Both the position numbers and the translations under genes were made by a program. This document shows, one piece after another, positions 17,061 through 25,776 of a DNA stretch of 64,000 bases. Source of the DNA: Poindextera sp036272595 (lineage in GTDB: Bacteria; Pseudomonadota; Alphaproteobacteria; Caulobacterales; Caulobacteraceae); NCBI GenBank assembly GCA_036272595.1, contig DATAYM010000036.1:52374-116373 (forward strand). Direction: 5' to 3'. Every line of letters begins with the position of its first letter. Position 1 is the stretch's first letter. The notes below the pieces were generated by a model. The model was not told the DNA's origin. It worked only from the letters and a program-made list of their open reading frames with translations, and did no database searches.

Positions 17061-18257
17061 CTAGCCGTGGTTCAGGTCCGGCAGGCCCAGGATGCGTTTG
17101 GAGATGATGTTCCACTGCACCTCCTGGGAGCCGCCGGCGATGCCGCCGGCCTTGGAGGACATCACCAGCCGGGTGGCGGCCACCTCGTCGGGCGTGAACG
17201 GATCCTCCTCCCAGCCCAGGCCCCGGTGGCCCATGATCTCCATGGTCAGCTCCGCCCCGTCGCGGCGCAGGAACGAGCCGACGTTCTTGATGATCGAGGT
17301 CGTGGCGCTGGGCCCGCGGTTGCCGCCCTGGCGCTCGGCGGTGGTGCGGGCAAGGGTCTGCTGGAAGGCCTTGGCCTCCATCTCGAACGCGGTGATGCGG
17401 TTGCGCAGGTCCCGGTCGGCGATGCGGCCCGTCTCGTCGAGGCCGACATAGGTCTTGGCCAGCTCCGGCAGGCCCCGCTCGGCGGTGGTGCGCGCATTGC
17501 CGGAGCCGATGCCGCTGCGCTCGTGCTGCAGCAGCCGCTTGGCGATGGTCCAGCCGCCGTTCAGCGGCCCGACCAGGTTCTCCTTCGGAACCTTGACGTC
17601 GGTGAAGAAGGTCTCGCAGAACGGCGAGGCGCCCGAGATCAGCTTGATTGGCCGCGTCTCCACGCCCGGCGTCTTCATGTCGATCAACAGGAAGCTGATG
17701 CCTTCGTGCTTCTTGGTCGGGTCGGTGCGCACCAGGCAGAAGCACCAATCGGCCAGGTTGGCCCCCGAGGTCCAGATCTTCTGGCCGTTGACGAGATAGT
17801 GATCGCCCTTGTCCTCGGCCCTGGTCTGCAGGCCGGCCAGGTCCGACCCTGCGCCGGGTTCCGAGAAGCCCTGGCACCAGCGCAGGTCGGCCAGGCTGAT
17901 CGGGATCAGGTGGCGCTTCTTCTGCTCTTCCGTCCCGTATTCCAGCAAGGTCGGGCCGAACATCATCACGCCCATGCCGCCGATCGGGTTGAAGGCGCCG
18001 ATGGCCGCCATCTCCTCGGCCAGCACCCGCGCCTGGGGCGGCGAAAGCCCGCCGCCGCCATATTCCTTCGGCCAGGTCGGCACGCCCCAGCCCTTGGGTC
18101 CCATGCGCTGGCGCCAGACCTCGTCGTCCTCGGTCGGCTCGCGGCCGAGGCCGGCCACGCCGGCATGGGCCAGGCTGGGCGGGAAGTTGTCCTTCAGCCA
18201 GGCGCGGACCTCGGCGCGGAAGGCGTCGGTCTCGGTCTCGGCTCCGAAGTCGGCCAT
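17061..18257 (-). CDS. Acyl-CoA dehydrogenase family protein
   Basis: A 398-residue FAD-dependent acyl-CoA dehydrogenase. CQGFSEPGAGSDLAGLQTRA and YLVNGQKIWTSGANLADW are the conserved middle-domain motifs for substrate and FAD contact. The C-terminal helical domain ends QEVQWNIISKRILGLPD. These enzymes introduce an alpha-beta double bond into acyl-CoA and pass electrons to ETF. Chain specificity is not evident. GAGGAAG precedes the ATG. A hotdog-like gene is divergent across a 213-base gap. Confidence 0.88.
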   Translation of the reverse strand: MADFGAETETDAFRAEVRAWLKDNFPPSLAHAGVAGLGREPTEDDEVWRQRMGPKGWGVPTWPKEYGGGGLSPPQARVLAEEMAAIGAFNPIGGMGVMMFGPTLLEYGTEEQKKRHLIPISLADLRWCQGFSEPGAGSDLAGLQTRAEDKGDHYLVNGQKIWTSGANLADWCFCLVRTDPTKKHEGISFLLIDMKTPGVETRPIKLISGASPFCETFFTDVKVPKENLVGPLNGGWTIAKRLLQHERSGIGSGNARTTAERGLPELAKTYVGLDETGRIADRDLRNRITAFEMEAKAFQQTLARTTAERQGGNRGPSATTSIIKNVGSFLRRDGAELTMEIMGHRGLGWEEDPFTPDEVAATRLVMSSKAGGIAGGSQEVQWNIISKRILGLPDLNHG

Positions 18258-18470
18258 GGTGCTTCCTCCTCAGCTGCGGCCGACCGATCTGACAAGCGCC
18301 GCGCGCTTCGCCGGTCTTGGTTCCGCTCTGTCGGGAAAAGCTAGGACCCAGGCCGCCGCCGCGTCAACGCAATTGCCGGCTGCGCTTGACGAATGGGCCC
18401 CATGGGTTGAACTCATCGGCGGAAACCAAAATGGGCCGCGCCGAACGATCGGCCCTCAGGGAGAGAGCCC

Positions 18471-19346
18471 ATGACCGATAGCGCCAGCGAACTCACCGGC
18501 GAATTCCGCACCCCGCGCAACCTCTTTCAGCACGTGGCGGGGACCACGCGGGGCGCCGGTTCGATCCACAACGACGCGGTGGCCTCCAAGCTGGGCTTCA
18601 AGGGCGGCACGGTGCCGGGCTCGGTGCACATGAACCAGTTCGTGCCGCTGCTCCTGAAGGTCTACGGCGACCGGTGGTTCGAGCGCGGCGACATGTCGGT
18701 CTTCTTCACCCAGGCGACGGTGGACAACGAGCGGACCCGGCCGATCGCCGAGCCAGGCCAGGAGCGCGTGCGCCTTCGCCTCTACAATGAACCCGGCGAC
18801 CTGATCTGCGAGGCCACCGCCAGCGATCACGCCCCCGATCCCGGCGCCGAACTGGTGCGCCGCATGGCCATGCAGGACCCGGCCGAGCCGGGCCGATTGC
18901 GCATCCTGGCCGACCTGAAGGTCGGCGACGAGCAGCACGACATCCCGCTCAGGCTGGACCGGGAGATGCTGCTGCGGACGCTGGAGACCATCACCGAGGA
19001 CATCCCCGCCTATCGCGAGCAGAACGTCCTGCCGCCGGGGCTGGTCGTGCATCTGGCGCATGGCGTGCGCTCGGTGGTGCTGGGACAACAGAAGCAGGCC
19101 GTCGGCCTGTTCGGCGCGCTGGAGATCCGCCATGGCAAGGGCCCGTTCCACGCCGACGTCGACTATCTGGCGCGCACCACGATCCTGAAGCTCAGCGAAA
19201 GTCCGCGCACGGAGAACGTCTGGTACGACGTCCACATCGCCGATGCGAAAACCGGCGAGGACGTCGGCGTCGTGCGTTTCCTGATCCGCCTCATGAAGGG
19301 CTCCTCACCGCTCTGGGCGGAGGACATGAAGGCCAAGAGCGCCTGA
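18471..19346 (+). CDS. Hotdog/MaoC-like hypothetical protein
   Basis: A 291-residue protein without signal peptide or membrane spans. The N-terminal part (IHNDAVASKLGFKGGTVPGS, then a FERGDMSVFF strand) resembles the MaoC-like hotdog fold of acyl-CoA hydratases. The second half may be another hotdog repeat. Catalytic residues are not obvious, so activity is uncertain. Its position opposite an acyl-CoA dehydrogenase fits a role in acyl-CoA metabolism. AGGGAGAG precedes the ATG. Confidence 0.55.
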   Translation: MTDSASELTGEFRTPRNLFQHVAGTTRGAGSIHNDAVASKLGFKGGTVPGSVHMNQFVPLLLKVYGDRWFERGDMSVFFTQATVDNERTRPIAEPGQERVRLRLYNEPGDLICEATASDHAPDPGAELVRRMAMQDPAEPGRLRILADLKVGDEQHDIPLRLDREMLLRTLETITEDIPAYREQNVLPPGLVVHLAHGVRSVVLGQQKQAVGLFGALEIRHGKGPFHADVDYLARTTILKLSESPRTENVWYDVHIADAKTGEDVGVVRFLIRLMKGSSPLWAEDMKAKSA

Positions 19347-19397
19347 GCGAGAGGCGCCGGCTTGCCCAAATCGCAAGCTTGACCGATAAACCCACCC

Positions 19398-19600
19398 GGA
19401 CGGTTCCTCCGCGCAGGCGGAGGCCAAGAGGGAATGCGGTGAGGGGCTGACCCCAAATCCGCGCTGTGCCCGCAACTGTGAGCGGCGAGGGCCGCGTCCA
19501 TATCGCGTCATCCGTGACGCGGCGCCACTGAGGCCAAGGCTTCGGGAAGGTGAGGATGCGAACCCGACGACCCGCAAGTCAGGAGACCTGCCGTCCAGGT
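19398..19600 (+). ncRNA. Cobalamin riboswitch
   Basis: The 390-base leader before the TonB receptor gene contains the conserved parts of the adenosylcobalamin aptamer in order. They are AAGAGGGAATGCGGTG (about 19427-19442), the CTGTGCCCGCAACTGT core, GCCACTG (19524-19530), GGGAAGG (19544-19550) and the B12 box AGTCAGGAGACCTGCC (from 19577). Cobalamin binding should shut off expression of the downstream BtuB-type receptor, likely by blocking translation, since no terminator is visible before the ATG. Confidence 0.93.
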
Positions 19601-19738
19601 CGCTCGTCCGGGGGTCCGGGTCCAGACCCCAGGCGCGGGAAGGCGTGCGCGCCTTCCGCCGCAGCGGCGTCGACCGCCGCTGCGCCAAGCGAATCCCCGT
19701 TCGGCGCGACACGGTCCTGAAAGAAGGACGAACGCGCC

Positions 19739-21655
19739 ATGACCCGCGCAAGATGGACGAAACTGGCCTGTACCGCCTCCGCCGGCGCCCTGCTGTTCGC
19801 AGCCGCCGCCCACGCCCAGAACACCGACCAGGCCCCGCCGCCGGCGGCGGCGAACGCCGCGGCCGACGGGCCGAATGTCATCGTCACCGCGACGCGGCTG
19901 CCGGCCGTCGCCGCGACCACGCCGGACGTCTATGTCATCACCGAAGCCGACATCCAGGCGCGCCAGGCGATCTTCGCCGCCGACGTGCTGTCGACCGTGC
20001 CGGGGGTGGTGGTCACCCAGTCGGGGGCGTTCGGCGGCCTGACCGGGGTGTCGATCCGCGGCGCCCCCACCGACAAGACCTTGGTGCTGATCGACGGGGT
20101 TCCGGTCAACGACGTCTCCTCCCCGTCCGGCGCGTTCGACTTCGGACCGCTCGACCTCGGCGACGTTTCCCGGGTCGAGGTCCTGACCGGACCGCAGGGC
20201 GCGCTCTGGGGCTCCAACGCCATCGGCGGCGTCGTCTCCTTCACCACCGTCGAGCCCAACGGCGTCAGCGCCGGCCTGGAAGGCGGCTCGTTCGACACCT
20301 GGCGGGCGAGCGCCACCGTCGGCAGGAGCACCCGGCAGTGGGCCCTGGGCGCCAGCGTGTCCGGCTTCGACACCGCCGGCATCTCGGCCGCCGACGTGCG
20401 CGACAACTACGCGCCTTACGGCCTTCCCGGCCTGCGCAACCGCGAGCCGGACGCCGACCGCGAATTCACTGCCGACATCCGCGGCCGCTACGAACTCAGC
20501 GACGCGATCGGGTTCGACGCCCAAGTCCGCTACAACCACGCCGATACGGACATCGACGGCTATCCGCCGCCCGACTTCGTGCTGACCGACACCAACGACG
20601 TCGCCGAGAGCGAAAGCATCGAAGCCTTCGGCCGCGCCCGCATCGCCGGGCCCTGGGGCCTGAAGAACGAGGTCAGCGTCAGCGACTACCAGATCGACCG
20701 CGGCGACCACGGGCAATCCGGCGACTTCGGCTACCGCGCCAACGACCAGGTCTACCGCTGGACCGTGGCCAGGGGGACGCCCAGCGACCTGGTCTCCTTC
20801 ATCGCCGGGGTCGAGCGGGAGAACACCGAGGCCAGCATCTCCACCGGCCAGCGCTTCGACCTGGACGCCACCTCGGGCTTCGCGGTCGCCCAGCTGCACC
20901 CGATCGCGCCGCTGACGGCGACGGCCAGCATCCGCTATGACGCGCCCGACACGTTCAAGGCGCAGACCACCGTCCGGGCCGGGGCGACCTATGAGCTGCC
21001 GCTGGGCTTCAGCCTGCAGGGCTCGTTCGACCAGGGCTTCCAGACCCCGACCATCAGCGAGGCGGTGTGCGACTTCTGTTTCAGTCCGCGCGTGCCGCTA
21101 CAGCCGGAGCACGCCCAGGGTTACGACGGCGGTCTGGGCTGGAGCTCCGCGGACGGCCGCGTCTCGCTGAAGGCCACCGCCTATCACATGGACATCACCG
21201 ACCAGATCGTGTTCGCCGCCAGCGGCCACTACGTCAATGTCGCCCACACCCGCACCCAAGGGGTGGAAGCCAAGGCCGACGTGCTGCTGGGCCATGGCTT
21301 CCGCGTCGAAGCCGCCTACGGCTACGTCGACTCGGTGGACGCGACCACCGGCGTGCGGCTGCTGCGCATTCCGCTCAGCACCGGCTCGGCCAGCCTGTTC
21401 TGGACCCATGACAAGTTCGACGCGGCCTTTACGGTGCGTGGCGAGGACAACGATCTCGACCTCGGGCTGGACGGGTTCACCCCGGTGATCCGGCCGGGTT
21501 TCGTGGTCGCCGACCTGGCCGGCGGCTATGCGCTGAACGACCATGTGCGCCTGACCGCACGGATCGAGAACCTGGCCGATGCGCGTTATCAGCAGGTGTT
21601 CGGCTATGGCGAGCCGGGCCGCGCCTTCTATCTCGGGGTCAGGCTGAAGGACTAA
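19739..21655 (+). CDS. btuB: TonB-dependent vitamin B12 receptor (BtuB-type)
   Basis: A 638-residue outer-membrane barrel receptor with a signal peptide ending AAAAHAQ and a TonB box-like segment NVIVTATRLP. A plug domain follows (GVSIRGAPTDKTLVLIDGVP, GPQGALWGSNAIGGVVSF). The C-terminus is VRLKD rather than the usual terminal Phe. Control by the cobalamin riboswitch directly upstream supports cobalamin as the substrate. No BtuFCD transport genes are adjacent. The stop overlaps the convergent methyltransferase gene by 4 bases. Confidence 0.88.
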   Translation: MTRARWTKLACTASAGALLFAAAAHAQNTDQAPPPAAANAAADGPNVIVTATRLPAVAATTPDVYVITEADIQARQAIFAADVLSTVPGVVVTQSGAFGGLTGVSIRGAPTDKTLVLIDGVPVNDVSSPSGAFDFGPLDLGDVSRVEVLTGPQGALWGSNAIGGVVSFTTVEPNGVSAGLEGGSFDTWRASATVGRSTRQWALGASVSGFDTAGISAADVRDNYAPYGLPGLRNREPDADREFTADIRGRYELSDAIGFDAQVRYNHADTDIDGYPPPDFVLTDTNDVAESESIEAFGRARIAGPWGLKNEVSVSDYQIDRGDHGQSGDFGYRANDQVYRWTVARGTPSDLVSFIAGVERENTEASISTGQRFDLDATSGFAVAQLHPIAPLTATASIRYDAPDTFKAQTTVRAGATYELPLGFSLQGSFDQGFQTPTISEAVCDFCFSPRVPLQPEHAQGYDGGLGWSSADGRVSLKATAYHMDITDQIVFAASGHYVNVAHTRTQGVEAKADVLLGHGFRVEAAYGYVDSVDATTGVRLLRIPLSTGSASLFWTHDKFDAAFTVRGEDNDLDLGLDGFTPVIRPGFVVADLAGGYALNDHVRLTARIENLADARYQQVFGYGEPGRAFYLGVRLKD

Positions 21656-22254
21656 AGGCGAGCCGGCCGCCGGGCGGTGAGGGTCGCGGTTCGGCCGAGG
21701 GGCTCGCCGGCCTCGGCGTCGCGCCAGCCGAGGCTGTTCAGCAGGGCCAGCGTCTCGGCGCGTTCGCCGCTTGAGCGGCTCAGGAGGTTGGGCAGGGGCT
21801 CGGTGCCGGGGCGGGGATGGGCGCGCAGCATCAAAAGCAGCCGTCCGTCCGGCTTCAGCACGCGGGCGACCTCGGTCAGGCCGGCGGCGGGATCGGGCCA
21901 GAACTGGAAGGAATGCAGCGCGCAGGCCGCATCGAAGGTCGCATCGGCCCACGGCTGGGCGCCGGCCTCGCCGAGCCGAAGCTCGACCTTGCCGCCGGCC
22001 ACAGCCGCGGCGTTGGCCTTGAGCGCGGTCCCGAGCATCAACGGCGACGGATCGACCCCGCCGACGAAGCGGGCGCGGACGGCGAGCCGGCGCACCAGGC
22101 GGCCCGTGCCGAAGCCGATCTCCAGGATCGCGTCCTCCGACCGAGGCGCCAGCCATTGCTCGGCATAGGCGAAGGCCGGCGCATTGATCAGGGTCATCAG
22201 CAGGCCGAACACCCGCCCGACGGCGCCGTGCGGCCGCATGGCTTGCGAGGTCAT
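21652..22254 (-). CDS. Class I SAM-dependent methyltransferase
   Basis: A 200-residue methyltransferase. Motif I is ILEIGFGTGRLVRRLA, followed by VGGVDPSPLML. The DAACALHSFQFWPDP segment and VARVLKPDGRLLLM complete the UbiE/type-11 pattern. The ATG at 22254 is taken because the fold begins shortly after it, although the ribosome site is weak. The substrate is unknown. Its 5' side faces the histidine kinase gene. Confidence 0.75.
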   Translation of the reverse strand: MTSQAMRPHGAVGRVFGLLMTLINAPAFAYAEQWLAPRSEDAILEIGFGTGRLVRRLAVRARFVGGVDPSPLMLGTALKANAAAVAGGKVELRLGEAGAQPWADATFDAACALHSFQFWPDPAAGLTEVARVLKPDGRLLLMLRAHPRPGTEPLPNLLSRSSGERAETLALLNSLGWRDAEAGEPLGRTATLTARRPARL

Positions 22255-22437
22255 GGCGGGTCCGACCAGAAAGATTATCCTAGATGGGTTTTTGACACGG
22301 AGCCCGGTAAGGCGCCTCTCAGGCTGACATCGTTCGTCGGCCGCGACTTTGGACCGCGGCCTGTTTGTCACTTTATCAAGGCTTTATTTTCCATCTGTGA
22401 ACTAGGGATCGATCCTCGCTACGAGGAGTGAGGTCTG

Positions 22438-24693
22438 TTGTTCCGGACCCTGACCTGCATCACACAGCAACACAGCCCTTGGCTGCTCGCCATCGCCGTC
22501 CTCGTCTGCCTGGTCTCCGCGGCGACGACCATGCGGCTCTACAGTCATGGACGCGGCCTGGACGGACCTCGCTCTTACCTCTGGCTGGCCGGCGGCGGCG
22601 CAAGCGGCGGCGCGGGGATCTGGGCGACGCATTTCGTCAGCATGCTGGCCTATCAGCCCGGCCTGCCGACCGGCTATCTGGCCTTAGGCACGCTGATGTC
22701 CCTGGTCATAGCCGCGACAGGCGTCACGGCCGGCCTGATGGTCGCCGCCAAGCGGGAAAGCCCGCTTATCGGGGGTGCGATCGTCGGCGTAGCCATTGCG
22801 GCCATGCACTATGTCGGCATGTCGGCGTTCCGCACGGAAGGCTTTGTCACTTACGACCCCGCCTATGTCGCCGTGGCCGTCGCCGCCGGCGTACTGTTCG
22901 CCAGCCTGTCGATAAAAGTCGTCTCGGCGCGGCGCGGGATGGCTGGCGCGGCCCTGGGGACCGTCCTGCTGGTTGTCGCCATCGTCGCCCTCCACTTCGT
23001 CAGCATGGCGGCGGTAACCGTCGTGCCAAACACCAATATTCGACCGCCGACGTCCATCCTGCCCAACCAGATCATGGCGCTGGTGGTCGGCGGCTTGAGC
23101 GGCTTGATCATGATCTGCGCCGCGACAATCCTGCTGATCGAGACCTGGAACCATCGCCGAACCTTGGCTCAGCTGAATTCGGTCATCGAGGCCATGCCCG
23201 ACGGCCTGGCCTATCTCGACGCCCGGGACCGGTTTCTTCTGTGGAACGCCAAGTACGAGGCGACGCTCGCCGAGTTCGGGTTCAGGCCCGAACGCGGCCG
23301 GCGATATATCGACTGCTTGCCGCAGCCTGCGGGCGCAACGACCGCCGGCGCCGCCGATCACGCCGCCTTCATCGCCGAACGGCTGGCGCACTGCGCCAAG
23401 CCGTCCTCGACGCGCGAGGAGCGGAGTCCGGCCGGACGCTGGATTCGCATCGAGGAGAACCGCACCGCCGATGGCGGCCGGGTCGCGGTGGTGTTCGACA
23501 TCACCACCCTGAAGCAGACCGCCCACGACCTGGCCGTCGCCCGTGATGACGCCGAGGCGGCCAATCGCGCCAAGAGCGAATTCCTCGCCAATATGAGCCA
23601 TGAAATCAGGACACCGCTGAACGGGGTGCTGGGCGTCGCCGAAGCCCTGGCCCTCAGTCGCCTGGATAGCCGCCAATCGGAGCTGGTCGAGATCATCCGA
23701 TCGTCGGGCCAGGTGCTCAATCGTCTGCTTTGCGACATCCTGGACCTGGCGCGGGTGGAATCCGGGGCGCTGACCCTCGAACCGCAGCCGTTCAATCTGG
23801 CCGAGGCCGTCCGCGACGTGGCGCAGCTCAGCGCCGTGCATGCGTCCGAAAAGAATATCGCATTCGACCTGACCATCGCGCCCGAGGCCGAGCGTCTGGT
23901 CATCGGTGATCCGGTACGGTTGAAGCAGATCCTCACCAACCTCGCCGCCAACGCCGTCAAGTTCACCGAGACCGGCGCGGTCGGGCTCGAGATCGTCTGC
24001 CAGGACGACGCCAAGGGCTGCTTCTGTCTGGTCGTGCGCGACACCGGTTGCGGCTTCGGGCCGGAGACCAAGGCCAGGCTGTTCGGCCGCTTCCAGCAGG
24101 GCGATGGGGCGATGAACCGCCGCGCCGGCGGCAGCGGCCTGGGCTTGGCCATCGCCAGCCAGCTTACCGATCTGATGGGCGGCGAACTCGAAGCCGACAG
24201 CGTCGACGGCGAAGGCTCGGTCTTCACCCTGCGCTTGACCTTGCCGCGCGCCACGCCCGCCCAGGCTCCGGAGATGGCTGAACCGCCGACGGCGGTCGCG
24301 TCCGAGCGGACGATGCGCGTTCTCGTGGTCGACGACAACGCCCACAATCGCCACCTGATGCAGGTGCTGCTCGATCACTTCGGCGCTGAGACCGGTTCGG
24401 CCGGCGATGGCCAGCAGGCTGTGGATGCGTGGCGCACTGGAGCCTTCGACGTCGTCTTCATGGACATGCAGATGCCGGTGATGGACGGCCTGGCCGCCAC
24501 GCGGGCGATCCGCGAGGTCGAACGGCGCGAGGGCCTGGACCGCACGCCGATCATCTTCGTCTCGGCGAACGCCATGCCCGAACACGTCGAGGCGGCGCGC
24601 GCAGCCGGCGGCGACGCCCATATTGCCAAGCCGGTGGCGGCGGCGAGGATGTTCGAAGCCCTGTCGAGCCTGGAGTTCTCGGCGGCCGCCTGA
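22438..24693 (+). CDS. MHYT-domain hybrid histidine kinase with receiver
   Basis: A 751-residue sensor. The first 235 residues are membrane-embedded and carry three MHYT-type repeats, THFVSM, MHYVGM and LHFVSM, thought to bind copper and sense diatomic gases. A PAS domain follows (about 240-350). The kinase core has FLANMSHEIRTPLNG with phospho-acceptor His388, an N box (LTNLAANAVKF), and the ATP motifs DTGCGFG and GSGLGLAIA. The C-terminal receiver has VVDDN and Asp676 in MDMQMPVMDG. The start is TTG, supported by GAGGAG upstream. No phosphotransfer or regulator gene is adjacent. Confidence 0.9.
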   Translation: MFRTLTCITQQHSPWLLAIAVLVCLVSAATTMRLYSHGRGLDGPRSYLWLAGGGASGGAGIWATHFVSMLAYQPGLPTGYLALGTLMSLVIAATGVTAGLMVAAKRESPLIGGAIVGVAIAAMHYVGMSAFRTEGFVTYDPAYVAVAVAAGVLFASLSIKVVSARRGMAGAALGTVLLVVAIVALHFVSMAAVTVVPNTNIRPPTSILPNQIMALVVGGLSGLIMICAATILLIETWNHRRTLAQLNSVIEAMPDGLAYLDARDRFLLWNAKYEATLAEFGFRPERGRRYIDCLPQPAGATTAGAADHAAFIAERLAHCAKPSSTREERSPAGRWIRIEENRTADGGRVAVVFDITTLKQTAHDLAVARDDAEAANRAKSEFLANMSHEIRTPLNGVLGVAEALALSRLDSRQSELVEIIRSSGQVLNRLLCDILDLARVESGALTLEPQPFNLAEAVRDVAQLSAVHASEKNIAFDLTIAPEAERLVIGDPVRLKQILTNLAANAVKFTETGAVGLEIVCQDDAKGCFCLVVRDTGCGFGPETKARLFGRFQQGDGAMNRRAGGSGLGLAIASQLTDLMGGELEADSVDGEGSVFTLRLTLPRATPAQAPEMAEPPTAVASERTMRVLVVDDNAHNRHLMQVLLDHFGAETGSAGDGQQAVDAWRTGAFDVVFMDMQMPVMDGLAATRAIREVERREGLDRTPIIFVSANAMPEHVEAARAAGGDAHIAKPVAAARMFEALSSLEFSAAA

Positions 24694-24761
24694 GCAGCGC
24701 CGCGGCTGTATCGGATAGTCGCTGAAGCCTGATCGCTTCGTCCCGAAGCGCGAATCTCGCC

Positions 24762-25637
24762 TTAGGCGGCGACCCAGCGGTCCGGATCGAGCACGGCGGG
24801 ATCGTCGAGGGCCATGTCGTCCCAGTCCAGGTCCGGCGGCGGGCTGAGCGCCGCGGCGATGATCGCCTGCAGTTCGGCGGCGCTGGTGACGCTGACCACC
24901 ACCGAGGAGGCCTCGGCGCGCGACAGGGCGAACCCCAGGGCCGCCTGCAGCGGATCGGAACGGCCCTCGGCGATCATCCGGCGCACCCGCGACAGCCGCG
25001 AGGCCGCGCCCTTCATCGGACCGGGCACCCGGTCGGGCGGCAGGAAGAGGATGCCTTGCAGGAAGATCGAGCGCAGCTGCACCTCGACCCCCCATTCGGC
25101 GATGGTGGCCAGGGTGCCGTCGACCAGCAGCCGTTGGTCGAGCAGGCTGGCCGGCGCCTGGATGATGTCGGGCTTGAAGCGCTTGACCACGCCGAGCGGG
25201 TCGTCGGAGGCGAACACCGACACCCCGACATACTCGAACAGGCCTTCGTCGCGCAGCTTCAGGAGCCGCGCCCACAGGTCCGGCCCGTGCGGCCCGAACA
25301 GGTCGCCGGCCGCCTGGACGATGATGGCGTCGGCGCGCTCCAGTCTCAGGCGGCGCAGCGAGGCCCTGGCCTCGGCCTCGATGTGGTCCGGGCCCCGGTC
25401 GGCGCGGGCGGTCTTCAGCACCACGCGGAAGCGGCAAGGCCGGGGCAGCTGTTCGCCGATCACGTCATCGGCGTAGGTGGACACGTTCGAGGTGTCGAAC
25501 ACGGTTAAGCCCGAGCGGGCGGCAAGGTTAAGGATCTCGCCGATTTCCGCCTCGGGCGAGCGCCCACGCCCGACTGCCGGTCCGCCAAGACGAAACTGCG
25601 CGGCCCCGAAGCCCAGCTTTGAAAGGGATACGCTCAC
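24762..25637 (-). CDS. Aldo/keto reductase-like protein with altered active site
   Basis: A roughly 291-residue TIM-barrel protein of the aldo/keto reductase family: SKLGFGAAQFRLG at the start, FDTSNVSTYADDVIGEQL, VVLKTA, and a C-terminal LGFALSR/VVSVTS region. The family uses an Asp-Tyr-Lys-His set. Here the Asp, a nearby Tyr and the Lys are visible, but the His expected after the fourth strand reads IIVQAAG, so Gln replaces His. Activity may be changed. GTG at 25637 is chosen; an ATG at 25685 is also possible. Confidence 0.7.
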   Translation of the reverse strand: MSVSLSKLGFGAAQFRLGGPAVGRGRSPEAEIGEILNLAARSGLTVFDTSNVSTYADDVIGEQLPRPCRFRVVLKTARADRGPDHIEAEARASLRRLRLERADAIIVQAAGDLFGPHGPDLWARLLKLRDEGLFEYVGVSVFASDDPLGVVKRFKPDIIQAPASLLDQRLLVDGTLATIAEWGVEVQLRSIFLQGILFLPPDRVPGPMKGAASRLSRVRRMIAEGRSDPLQAALGFALSRAEASSVVVSVTSAAELQAIIAAALSPPPDLDWDDMALDDPAVLDPDRWVAA

Positions 25638-25776
25638 GAAGAACCCCACCCGGCGGCTTTTTGGCCCTGATTGGACGCCGAACATGGCCTCAAACGATTA
25701 AGGAAGCGGAATTGAGCGGGGTTAATCACGTCTGAAAAACTTGACGCCGCCCGTGGCCGGTCCAACCTCGGAACCC

